Origin: Sulfuriferula multivorans
GTDB lineage: Bacteria > Pseudomonadota > Gammaproteobacteria > Burkholderiales > Thiobacillaceae
NCBI GenBank assembly: GCA_010365175.1
Contig: JAAFGW010000200.1
Span: 1-5,750, forward strand
Length of the DNA stretch: 5,750 nt
Reading direction: 5' to 3'
The position numbers were made by a program, and so were the translations under genes. Shown one piece after another: positions 1 to 5,750 of the stretch. The notes beneath the pieces are model-generated. The model saw only the letters and a program-made list of their open reading frames with translations, made no database searches and was not told where the DNA came from. How positions within the stretch are numbered: the first letter of the stretch is position 1; each line of letters begins with the position of its first letter.

Positions 1-26
1 AGCTAGCGCGAAGCGCGCCCTTCCCC

Positions 27-54
27 ACCCTTAACCCTTTTACCCTTCACCCTT
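27..54. repeat. Four near-tandem ACCCTT units in the purD leader
   Basis: The hexamer ACCCTT occurs at 27, 34, 42 and 49, with start-to-start spacings of 7, 8 and 7 bases, inside a pyrimidine-rich tract of about 19-57. The complementary strand therefore carries AAGGGT units. The array ends about 23 bases before the purD start codon, so it lies in the purD promoter or untranslated leader. The repeat itself is directly visible. Its function is unknown: it could be a slippage-derived simple repeat, a protein-binding array or neutral sequence. No clear promoter hexamers or strong ribosome binding site are visible between it and the gene. Confidence 0.6.
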
Positions 55-77
55 TACATGCAGTTAATCTTTTAAAC

Positions 78-1355
78 ATGAAAATCCTTGTCATCGGTTC
101 TGGCGGACGCGAACACGCACTGGCCTGGAAGCTCGCGCAATCACCCCGGGTGTCGCAAGTGTTCGTCGCGCCGGGCAATGGCGGCACGGCAAACCAGGAT
201 GGTCTGATCAATGTACCTTTGACGTCCATCCCGTCGCTGATTGAATTTGTACGCCGCGAAGACGACATCGCCTTCACGGTGGTGGGGCCTGAAGCACCTT
301 TAGCCGCGGGTATCGTCGACACATTCCGTGCGGCCGGACTCAAAATATTTGGCCCGACCCAAGCTGCCGCTCAGCTTGAAAGCTCAAAGGATTTCGCCAA
401 GCAGTTCATGGCGCGTCATGGCATCCCAACGGCGGCTTTCGGCACCTTCACCGATGCCGTCTCGGCGCACGCCTACATTGATAACCACGGCGCACCTATC
501 GTGGTGAAAGCGGACGGCCTGGCTGCGGGCAAAGGGGTGGTCGTTGCAGCAACTGCCGAAGAAGCCCACGCTGCCGTGGATGCCATGCTCGCCAGCAACA
601 GCATGGGCGAAGCCGGTCACCGCGTGGTGATTGAAGAATGCCTCGTGGGCGAGGAAGCCAGTTTTATCGTGTTGGTCGACGGCGAGCACGTGCTGGCGCT
701 GGCTTCCAGCCAGGACCACAAGCGCCTACTGGATGCTGACCAGGGTCCCAACACCGGCGGTATGGGTGCCTATTCGCCCGCCCCCGTTGTCACGCCCGGT
801 TTGCATGCGCGCATCATGCGCGAAGTGATCCAGCCTACGGTGGAAGGCATGGCTGCTGACGGTATTCGTTTCACCGGTTTTTTGTATGCCGGAATCATGA
901 TCGGGACCGATGGCGCGCCCAAAGTGCTCGAGTTCAATTGCCGCATGGGTGACCCGGAAACCCAGCCGATCATGATTCGCCTGAAGACCGATCTCGTTAC
1001 CATCCTGGAAGCTGCCATCAATGGCAAGCTTGATCAGGTGGAAGCAGAATGGGACCGTCGCACGGCGCTAGCCGTGGTTTTGGCCGCATCGGGCTATCCC
1101 GATGCACCGAAAAAAGGGGCGGTCGTCAGTTCCCTTCCGGCAGCGACCGATGACCTGCATGTATTTCATGCTGGCACCACCACCGAGAACGGGCAGACAA
1201 TCGTAAGCGGCGGCCGCGTACTCGCTGTCACTGCGCTCGGCGACAGCGTGCGCATGGCGCAAAAACGCGCCTACGACGCCATCGCCAGCATCCATTTTGA
1301 CGGCATGCAATTCCGCCGCGATATTGGATGGCGCGCGCTTGACCGGAAGAAGTAA
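78..1355 (+). CDS. purD: Phosphoribosylamine-glycine ligase (GAR synthetase)
   Basis: This cytoplasmic enzyme joins glycine to 5-phosphoribosylamine using ATP, giving glycinamide ribonucleotide in the second step of de novo purine synthesis. At 425 residues it matches the usual bacterial length (about 420-430). The N-terminal domain opens with MKILVIGSGGREHALAWKL (residues 1-19), the hallmark PurD start, and has VGPEAPLAAG at 69-78. The ATP-grasp part shows VVKADGLAAGKGVVVA (142-157), GPNTGGMGAYSP (223-234) and the metal/ATP-binding stretch EFNCRMGDPETQP (285-297). The C-terminal domain ends with RRDIGWRAL (413-421), as in enterobacterial PurD. ATG 78 places the family N-terminus exactly, so the start is secure although no good Shine-Dalgarno sequence precedes it. 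No residue appears missing and no frameshift is seen. It lies 77 bases upstream of hemF on the same strand, and a shared transcript is possible. Confidence 0.97.
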   Translation: MKILVIGSGGREHALAWKLAQSPRVSQVFVAPGNGGTANQDGLINVPLTSIPSLIEFVRREDDIAFTVVGPEAPLAAGIVDTFRAAGLKIFGPTQAAAQLESSKDFAKQFMARHGIPTAAFGTFTDAVSAHAYIDNHGAPIVVKADGLAAGKGVVVAATAEEAHAAVDAMLASNSMGEAGHRVVIEECLVGEEASFIVLVDGEHVLALASSQDHKRLLDADQGPNTGGMGAYSPAPVVTPGLHARIMREVIQPTVEGMAADGIRFTGFLYAGIMIGTDGAPKVLEFNCRMGDPETQPIMIRLKTDLVTILEAAINGKLDQVEAEWDRRTALAVVLAASGYPDAPKKGAVVSSLPAATDDLHVFHAGTTTENGQTIVSGGRVLAVTALGDSVRMAQKRAYDAIASIHFDGMQFRRDIGWRALDRKK

Positions 1356-1364
1356 GTACACGCT

Positions 1365-1375
1365 GCATTGAATGC
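1365..1375. repeat. Short perfect palindrome in the purD-hemF spacer
   Basis: GCATT-G-AATGC is an 11-base perfect inverted repeat starting ten bases after the purD stop codon. As RNA it could fold only into a tiny four-pair hairpin with a three-base loop, and no T-run follows, so it does not qualify as an intrinsic terminator. It could be a weak operator half-site arrangement or chance. The rest of the 77-base spacer (1356-1432) shows no recognisable promoter. Confidence 0.25.
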
Positions 1376-1432
1376 GAACACAAAACACGCCGGCCCCACT
1401 CCATCGCACAAACCTGTAACCGGATCACTTCT

Positions 1433-2368
1433 TTGAGCCTGAACCCTGCCCACACCCCTGACCCTGCCCCCTTTGATTCGAGTGCAGTCAAAACCTGGCT
1501 ACTCGGATTGCAGACGCGTATCGTCACCGCACTTGAGGCTGCCAATGGCCTGCCGTTTCGCACCGATGCCTGGGACCGGCCCGAAGGCGGCGGTGGAATC
1601 TCACGGTTGATCGAAGAAGGCCAGGTACTGGAACGCGGCGGCGTGAACTTCTCACACGTGCTGGGCAGTCAGTTGCCACCATCCGCCAGCGCGCATCGCC
1701 CTGAACTCGCAGGGCGCCGTTGGGAGGCGATGGGCGTGTCGCTGGTGCTGCATCCACGCAACCCCTACGCGCCCACCGTGCACATGAACGTGCGCTGCTT
1801 TGTCGCCATGAAAGACGGCGAAGACCCGGTGTGGTGGTTCGGCGGAGGGATGGATCTCACGCCTTACTATGGCTTCGAAGAAGATGCGCGGCATTTTCAT
1901 GCCAGCTGCAAAACCGCGCTTGATCCATTTGGTGCCGAATACCACCCGCGCTTCAAAGAATGGTGCGACCGCTACTTCTTTCTCAAACATCGCAACGAAC
2001 CGCGCGGTATCGGTGGCGTGTTTTTCGACGACTTTTCTGAAGGCGGTTTCGATCATGCGTTTGGCATGACGCAGCGACTCGGGGATGCCTTTCTGACCGC
2101 TTATTTACCTGTGCTGGAACGCCGCAAGGACACGCCTTATGGCGAGCGCGAACGCGATTTTCAGGCTTACCGTCGCGGACGCTATGTTGAGTTCAATCTG
2201 GTCTACGACCGTGGCACGCTGTTCGGTCTGCAATCAGGAGGACGAACCGAATCCATACTGATGTCCTTACCCCCCATTGTGAAATGGCGTTACGACTGGC
2301 ATCCGGAGCCAGGCTCACCAGAAGCCGTGCTCTACAGTGACTTTTTAACCGGTCGGGACTGGGTCTAG
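1433..2368 (+). CDS. hemF: Oxygen-dependent coproporphyrinogen III oxidase
   Basis: This enzyme converts coproporphyrinogen III to protoporphyrinogen IX by two O2-dependent decarboxylations, a late step of heme synthesis, in the cytoplasm as a homodimer. The 311 residues carry the whole set of family signatures: GGGGISRL (52-59), GVNFSHVLG (70-78), HPRNPYAPTVHMNVRCF (107-123), WWFGGGMDLTPYYGFEED (134-151), YFFLKHRNEPRGIGGVFFDD (181-200) and GRYVEFNLVYDRGTLFGLQS (249-268). The conserved histidines are present, including H107, H117, H156 and H186. E. coli HemF has 299 residues and starts near the position equivalent to about residue 17 here. The first 16-18 residues are therefore a proline-rich extension. 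The only reasonable in-frame start upstream of the conserved region is TTG at 1433: no in-frame ATG or GTG lies between the purD end and the conserved domain, and no strong Shine-Dalgarno is seen. The stop lies two bases before the next gene. Dependence on O2 implies an aerobic or facultative lifestyle. Confidence 0.96.
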   Translation: MSLNPAHTPDPAPFDSSAVKTWLLGLQTRIVTALEAANGLPFRTDAWDRPEGGGGISRLIEEGQVLERGGVNFSHVLGSQLPPSASAHRPELAGRRWEAMGVSLVLHPRNPYAPTVHMNVRCFVAMKDGEDPVWWFGGGMDLTPYYGFEEDARHFHASCKTALDPFGAEYHPRFKEWCDRYFFLKHRNEPRGIGGVFFDDFSEGGFDHAFGMTQRLGDAFLTAYLPVLERRKDTPYGERERDFQAYRRGRYVEFNLVYDRGTLFGLQSGGRTESILMSLPPIVKWRYDWHPEPGSPEAVLYSDFLTGRDWV

Positions 2369-2370
2369 AA

Positions 2371-5300
2371 ATGCGCAAGACACCACGTCGTCTTCTTGTT
2401 GGTTTGGGTATTCTGCTGCTAATCGTCGGGCTGGTCGGACTCATCGCCTGGGAACTACTGTCATCGGCACTCGAAGCAAAATACCTCGCCAAAACTGCGC
2501 AGAAAATGACTTGGCAAATGCGGCCCGGACCCTCCAGCCGAATTCGTTATCCTGGCAAGGGGCCCTATGACATGCGCCTCGGCTACACCAAGCTGCCAGC
2601 GTATCTGACTCGTCTCGACAAAGCCGGCTGGCAAATTGACCAACAGGCCAAAATCAGCATCCAGATGGAACGCGTCCACGGTCTTGGCCTGTTTTTGCCG
2701 TATCACGAAAAAGACAATGCGGGCCTGAACCTCCTCGACAGCGATGGCACGCTGCTCTACCAAAGCCTACATCCAACACGTACCTATACACGCTTTGAAG
2801 ACATTCCCGACATATTGGTCAATGCCCTGCTGTATATCGAAAACCGCGAATTGTTGACCGAGCAGTTCCCGACGCGCAATCCGGCAGTGGAGTGGGACCG
2901 GCTTGCGCAAGCGCTTCTGGAAAAAGCGATCAGCTTTGTCGACACCAACCGCAATGTGCCGGGCGGCAGCACCCTACCCACGCAGATCGAAAAGTATCGG
3001 CATTCCCCCGAAGGCCTGACCAGCAGCATGGGCGACAAGCTCCGCCAGATGGCGACGGCCAGTCTGCGCGCTTACCTCGATGGCACCAATACTTTGCCCA
3101 TGCGACGCAATACCGTCATGGCCTATCTCAATACCGTGCCGCTGGCAGCAGCGCCAAGGATTGGTGAAGTAAACGGCGTGGGCGATGGCCTGTGGGCCTG
3201 GTACGGGCTGGATTTAAACGAGGTCAACCACACCCTTTCTTCCACCAAAAACCCCCACAACGCAGCCTATGCCAGCGCGCTCAAACATGTGCTTTCGCTG
3301 ATCGTGGCGGAACGTCGTCCCTCGTATTATCTGGCTTCCAATCGCAAGGCACTGGATGCCTTGACTGATGACCACCTCGATCTGTTGGCCGGAGCAAATC
3401 TCATTTCACCCGAACTCGCCACGCTCGCCAAAAAGGTCAAGCTGCGCGGGACCGACAAGCGTATTGACCCACCTACCCTGCGCTTTGTCGATCAAAAAGC
3501 CACCAACGCGCAGCGCATCCAGGTAGCCGGCTTGCTGGGTGAATCGCGCCTGTACGATCTCGATCGACTGGACCTGCAGGTCAACACCACCATCAACCAG
3601 CCTGCGCAAAAAATCGTCAGCCAATATCTGCAGAGCCTGGCCAAGCCCGAGGCTGCCGCAGCGTCAGGCTTGATCGGGCATCGTTTGCTGCAGCCAAACA
3701 ATCCGCTCGGCGAGGTGATCTACAGCTTCACGCTGTATGAAAAAACGCCGCGTGGTAATTTATTGCGCATCCAGGCCGACAACCTCAATCAGCCGTTCGA
3801 TATCAATAGCCAGACGCGGCTAGACCTGGGGTCGACGGCCAAGCTGCGCACGCTGGTAACGTATCTGGAAATCATTTCGCGCCTGTATAACGAATATCGC
3901 ACCTTCAACACCGAAGCGCTCACCCAGAAAGCACAGCCGCAGCGCAATGTGTTGTCGCAATGGGTGGCTGCCACCCTGCTGAGCCAGCCCAAGATTCAAC
4001 TGGACGCCCTGCTCAACGCCGCGATGGAGCGGCGCTACTCCGCTTCGCCAGAGACCTTCTTCACCGGTGGCGGCCTGCACAACTTCGCCAACTTCGACCC
4101 CAAGGACAATAGCCGCTCAATGGATGTGTGGGAGGCGACCCAGAACTCGGTCAACCTCGTCTACATCCGCATCATGCGCGACATCGTGCGCCACTACGCC
4201 AGCGCCACGCCGGGTGCAGCCGCACGTATTCTGGACGACGCCAGCAACCCCCTGCGTGAAACCTATCTGATGCGTTTTGTTGATCAGGAAGGGCGCGTTT
4301 TCATCAACCGGTTCTACCAGCGCCACAAAAAAAATCCACCTGCGAAAATGGCGGAAGACCTGTATGCCCGCGTGCGGGGCAATCCGCGTCGGTTTACATC
4401 GGTGTTCCGCTATCTGGAACCCAGGGCGACCTACGAAGCTTATGTCGACGCCCTGCACAAACAGATTCCAGCCAGTGCCGGACTCAGCCCGAAGACGCTC
4501 GAATACCTGTACAAAACGCATGAACTGAATGCGTACGATCTGGCCGATCGCGGCTATGTCACACAGATCCATCCACTTGAACTGTGGGTGGTGAAAAGCC
4601 TGCGCGCAGCACCCAAAACCACGCTCAAGATGCTATATGATCAAGGTGCCGATGCGCGCATCGAAGTCTATAACTGGCTGTTCAAGACCAGCCGCAAAAA
4701 TGCGCAAGACATCCGTATCCAGAGCCTGCTCGAAGTCGAAGCCTTCGACGGCCTGCTGACAGACTGGAAGCGCTTGGGCTACCCGTTTGACAACATCACG
4801 CCCTCCTACGCCACCGCCATCGGAAGCTCGGGTGACCGCCCCGCTGCACTGGCCGAGCTGATGAGCATTCTGGTCAACGACGGGGTGCGTGCGCCGATGA
4901 CCAGCCTTACCGGCCTGCGTTTCGCCGCCAATACCCCCTATGAAACACAGCTGTCGCTCAAGCCGGCAAAGGGCGAACGCCTGCTCCCGGTCGAGGTCGC
5001 CCAGACCGTGCGCCGGGCATTATTACGCGTCGTCGAACGCGGGACCGCCGCACGCCTTGCCGGTGCACTCAAGGACGCCGATGGCAAACCCCTCACCATT
5101 GGTGGAAAAACGGGGACCGGTGACCACCGTTTCGAGCGCTATGGCAAAGGCGGGCAATTGCTCGAATCGCGCGTAGTCAACCGCACTGCCACGTTCGTGT
5201 TCTATCTGGGCGACCGCCACTTCGGCACGCTGACCGCGCTGGTTCCGGGCGAGCAGGCCGGGCAGTTCGGTTTCACCAGCTCGCTCACTGCGCAGATCCT

Positions 5301-5664
5301 GAAAACCCTGCTGCCACAACTACAACCCCATTTATTCCTGCAGCCGCCTAAACCCGCGACACCGCCTGCAACCGAAACGGTAATCCTGCCGACCCCGGCG
5401 CCAGCGGCTCCTGCTCCGGTTGTTCCGCGCGCACCGGCCATAGAAAAACCCGATGGTGCCACCAGCCAGGCTGTACCACCCGCCAAGGAACCGCCCACAC
5501 GCGGGGGGTTTCCGGAAGATCTCGAGCCCAGCGTGGTGGTTCCGGTCCCCATCAATCCCCCTGTGGCACCCGCTGCCCCTGCAGTCGTGCCCGCTCCCTC
5601 CAAAGTACCCACGGCACCGATTACGCCCCAGGTACCCGTTGCACCCGTTGCACCCGCACCGTGA
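2371..5664 (+). CDS. Divergent class A penicillin-binding-like protein (GT51-like + transpeptidase)
   Basis: This is a predicted inner-membrane cell-wall enzyme of 1097 residues, longer than typical class A penicillin-binding proteins (about 700-900). The N-terminus is RKTPRR followed by a hydrophobic helix (about 8-30), a signal anchor placing the rest in the periplasm. Residues about 120-330 follow the glycosyltransferase-51 order: IENRELL (156-162, with the first catalytic Glu likely E157), GGSTLPTQIEK (198-208), DKLRQM (222-227) and MAYLN (250-254). Many consensus residues are changed, and Q226 sits where the second catalytic Glu is expected. LQVNTTINQPAQ (402-413) marks the usual linker. 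The transpeptidase has S488-TAK, S593-VN and K913-TG, so acylation by beta-lactams is plausible. The SVN-to-KTG distance is about 320 residues against roughly 125 in E. coli PBP1b, so about 190 residues are inserted. Residues about 985-1097 form a Pro/Ala-rich tail. ATG 2371 lies two bases after the hemF stop with only a weak GGGACTGGG-like sequence upstream, so translation is probably coupled. The class is clear. Whether glycosyltransfer is active is uncertain, and no gene symbol is justified. Confidence 0.85.
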   Translation: MRKTPRRLLVGLGILLLIVGLVGLIAWELLSSALEAKYLAKTAQKMTWQMRPGPSSRIRYPGKGPYDMRLGYTKLPAYLTRLDKAGWQIDQQAKISIQMERVHGLGLFLPYHEKDNAGLNLLDSDGTLLYQSLHPTRTYTRFEDIPDILVNALLYIENRELLTEQFPTRNPAVEWDRLAQALLEKAISFVDTNRNVPGGSTLPTQIEKYRHSPEGLTSSMGDKLRQMATASLRAYLDGTNTLPMRRNTVMAYLNTVPLAAAPRIGEVNGVGDGLWAWYGLDLNEVNHTLSSTKNPHNAAYASALKHVLSLIVAERRPSYYLASNRKALDALTDDHLDLLAGANLISPELATLAKKVKLRGTDKRIDPPTLRFVDQKATNAQRIQVAGLLGESRLYDLDRLDLQVNTTINQPAQKIVSQYLQSLAKPEAAAASGLIGHRLLQPNNPLGEVIYSFTLYEKTPRGNLLRIQADNLNQPFDINSQTRLDLGSTAKLRTLVTYLEIISRLYNEYRTFNTEALTQKAQPQRNVLSQWVAATLLSQPKIQLDALLNAAMERRYSASPETFFTGGGLHNFANFDPKDNSRSMDVWEATQNSVNLVYIRIMRDIVRHYASATPGAAARILDDASNPLRETYLMRFVDQEGRVFINRFYQRHKKNPPAKMAEDLYARVRGNPRRFTSVFRYLEPRATYEAYVDALHKQIPASAGLSPKTLEYLYKTHELNAYDLADRGYVTQIHPLELWVVKSLRAAPKTTLKMLYDQGADARIEVYNWLFKTSRKNAQDIRIQSLLEVEAFDGLLTDWKRLGYPFDNITPSYATAIGSSGDRPAALAELMSILVNDGVRAPMTSLTGLRFAANTPYETQLSLKPAKGERLLPVEVAQTVRRALLRVVERGTAARLAGALKDADGKPLTIGGKTGTGDHRFERYGKGGQLLESRVVNRTATFVFYLGDRHFGTLTALVPGEQAGQFGFTSSLTAQILKTLLPQLQPHLFLQPPKPATPPATETVILPTPAPAAPAPVVPRAPAIEKPDGATSQAVPPAKEPPTRGGFPEDLEPSVVVPVPINPPVAPAAPAVVPAPSKVPTAPITPQVPVAPVAPAP
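5332..5661 (+). other. Proline/alanine-rich low-complexity tail of the transpeptidase
   Basis: Residues about 988-1097 of the preceding protein are dominated by Pro, Ala and Val, with short irregular units such as PAPAAPAPVVP, VAPAAPAVVPAP and PVAPVAPAP. Charged residues cluster only in the middle (EKPD, PAKEPPTRGGFPEDLEP). No fold is recognisable. The segment follows directly on the end of the transpeptidase domain (about residue 983) and is predicted to be an extended, disordered periplasmic arm. It might span toward the outer membrane or bind peptidoglycan or a partner, but that is inference. Confidence 0.75.
5635..5652 (+). repeat. Tandem 9-base repeat CCCGTTGCA x2 at the gene end
   Basis: Two exact copies of CCCGTTGCA lie head to tail, followed by a partial third unit (CCCGCA). 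In frame they encode repeated Pro-Val-Ala, just before the stop codon of the transpeptidase gene. Because the unit is a multiple of three, copy-number change by slippage would lengthen or shorten the tail without breaking the frame. Confidence 0.6.
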
Positions 5665-5696
5665 AGCCTAGTGTCGTGAATCAGAAATATCGCAAC

Positions 5697-5750
5697 ATGA
5701 AACGGCGTCTTTTACCCGACAGCCTGACGGCTTGGGCACACGTTCCGCAT
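5697..5750 (+). CDS. Start of an unidentified downstream gene (partial)
   Basis: An open frame runs from ATG 5697 to the window edge, giving 18 residues: MKRRLLPDSLTAWAHVPH. The same frame is open further upstream, with alternative starts at GTG 5676 and GTG 5661. The 5661 codon overlaps the transpeptidase stop as GTGA, a common sign of translational coupling. No good ribosome binding site precedes any of the three; ATG 5697 is chosen as the most usual codon. The basic first residues (KRR) would suit a membrane or exported protein, but 18 residues are too few to name a family. A chance open frame cannot be excluded. If real, it would belong to the same operon as the penicillin-binding-like protein and could be its partner. 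Confidence 0.45.
   Translation, partial: MKRRLLPDSLTAWAHVPH

Noticed and set aside
6..18. GCGCG-AAG-CGCGC hairpin as a terminator of an upstream gene
   Set aside because: The stem is only five pairs and is followed by CCTTCCCC, not a T-run. It may simply be the end of coding sequence outside the window.
53..76. TTTACA (53-58) and TTTAAA (71-76) as a possible -35/-10 promoter for purD
   Set aside because: The hexamers are only 12 bases apart, too close for a sigma-70 promoter, and transcription would begin inside the coding sequence.
1339..1373. TTGACC (1339-1344) as the -35 of a separate hemF promoter
   Set aside because: No TATAAT-like hexamer lies at 16-18 bases; the nearest candidate (TTGAAT at 1368) is 23 bases away.
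1652..2056. Minus-strand open frame of 134 codons within hemF
   Set aside because: It is antisense to strongly conserved HemF motifs and carries no family signature.
4117..4572. Minus-strand open frame of 151 codons inside the transpeptidase gene
   Set aside because: It lies wholly antisense to a well-supported coding region, shows no recognisable domain, and is the kind of shadow frame expected in GC-rich sequence.
5202..5612. Minus-strand Gly/Ala/Thr-rich open frame of 136 codons
   Set aside because: Its composition is the reverse complement of the Pro/Ala-rich tail, so it is a shadow of that low-complexity coding sequence.
5715..5736. CCC..AGCC-TGAC-GGCT.GGG inverted repeat as a terminator after the transpeptidase gene
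   Set aside because: The core stem is only four pairs with an uneven internal loop, no T-run follows, and it falls inside the open frame that starts at 5697.

Overview
The window reads as a compact, single-strand block of bacterial chromosome. All three complete genes are on the + strand: purD (78-1355), hemF (1433-2368) and a very long gene for a membrane-anchored, penicillin-binding-protein-like enzyme (2371-5664). A fourth reading frame opens at the right edge and runs off the window. The GC-rich coding sequence, the E. coli-like PurD, the oxygen-dependent HemF and the purD-hemF gene order all suggest a proteobacterium. A betaproteobacterium is most likely, because purD followed by hemF is a familiar arrangement there. 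This placement is inferred from the proteins and gene order, not from a search.

Layout. Positions 1-77 are non-coding or hold the tail of an unseen upstream gene. They contain a pyrimidine-rich tract with four ACCCTT units just before purD. purD encodes the glycinamide ribonucleotide synthetase of purine synthesis. A 77-base spacer with no convincing promoter or terminator leads to hemF, which encodes the aerobic coproporphyrinogen III oxidase of heme synthesis. hemF probably starts at a TTG codon. Two bases after the hemF stop the third gene begins, so hemF and the third gene are almost certainly co-transcribed. After its stop, a frame that may start as early as a GTGA overlap (5661), or at ATG 5697, continues to the end of the window.

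The first two genes are ordinary housekeeping enzymes with their motifs intact. The third (1097 residues) is the unusual part. It has the layout of a class A penicillin-binding protein: an N-terminal membrane anchor, a glycosyltransferase-51-like region, then a transpeptidase. All three transpeptidase motifs are present (STAK, SVN, KTG). The glycosyltransferase region is strongly eroded, and the second catalytic glutamate appears to be glutamine. About 190 extra residues lie between the SVN and KTG motifs, and a proline/alanine-rich tail of about 110 residues ends the protein. It may be a specialised cell-wall enzyme in which the transpeptidase is kept and the glycosyltransferase is weakened or lost.

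There is no evident functional link between purine synthesis, heme synthesis and the wall enzyme. The shared orientation and tight spacing are the only evidence of a relationship. I saw no tRNA, rRNA, CRISPR array, insertion sequence or convincing rho-independent terminator.
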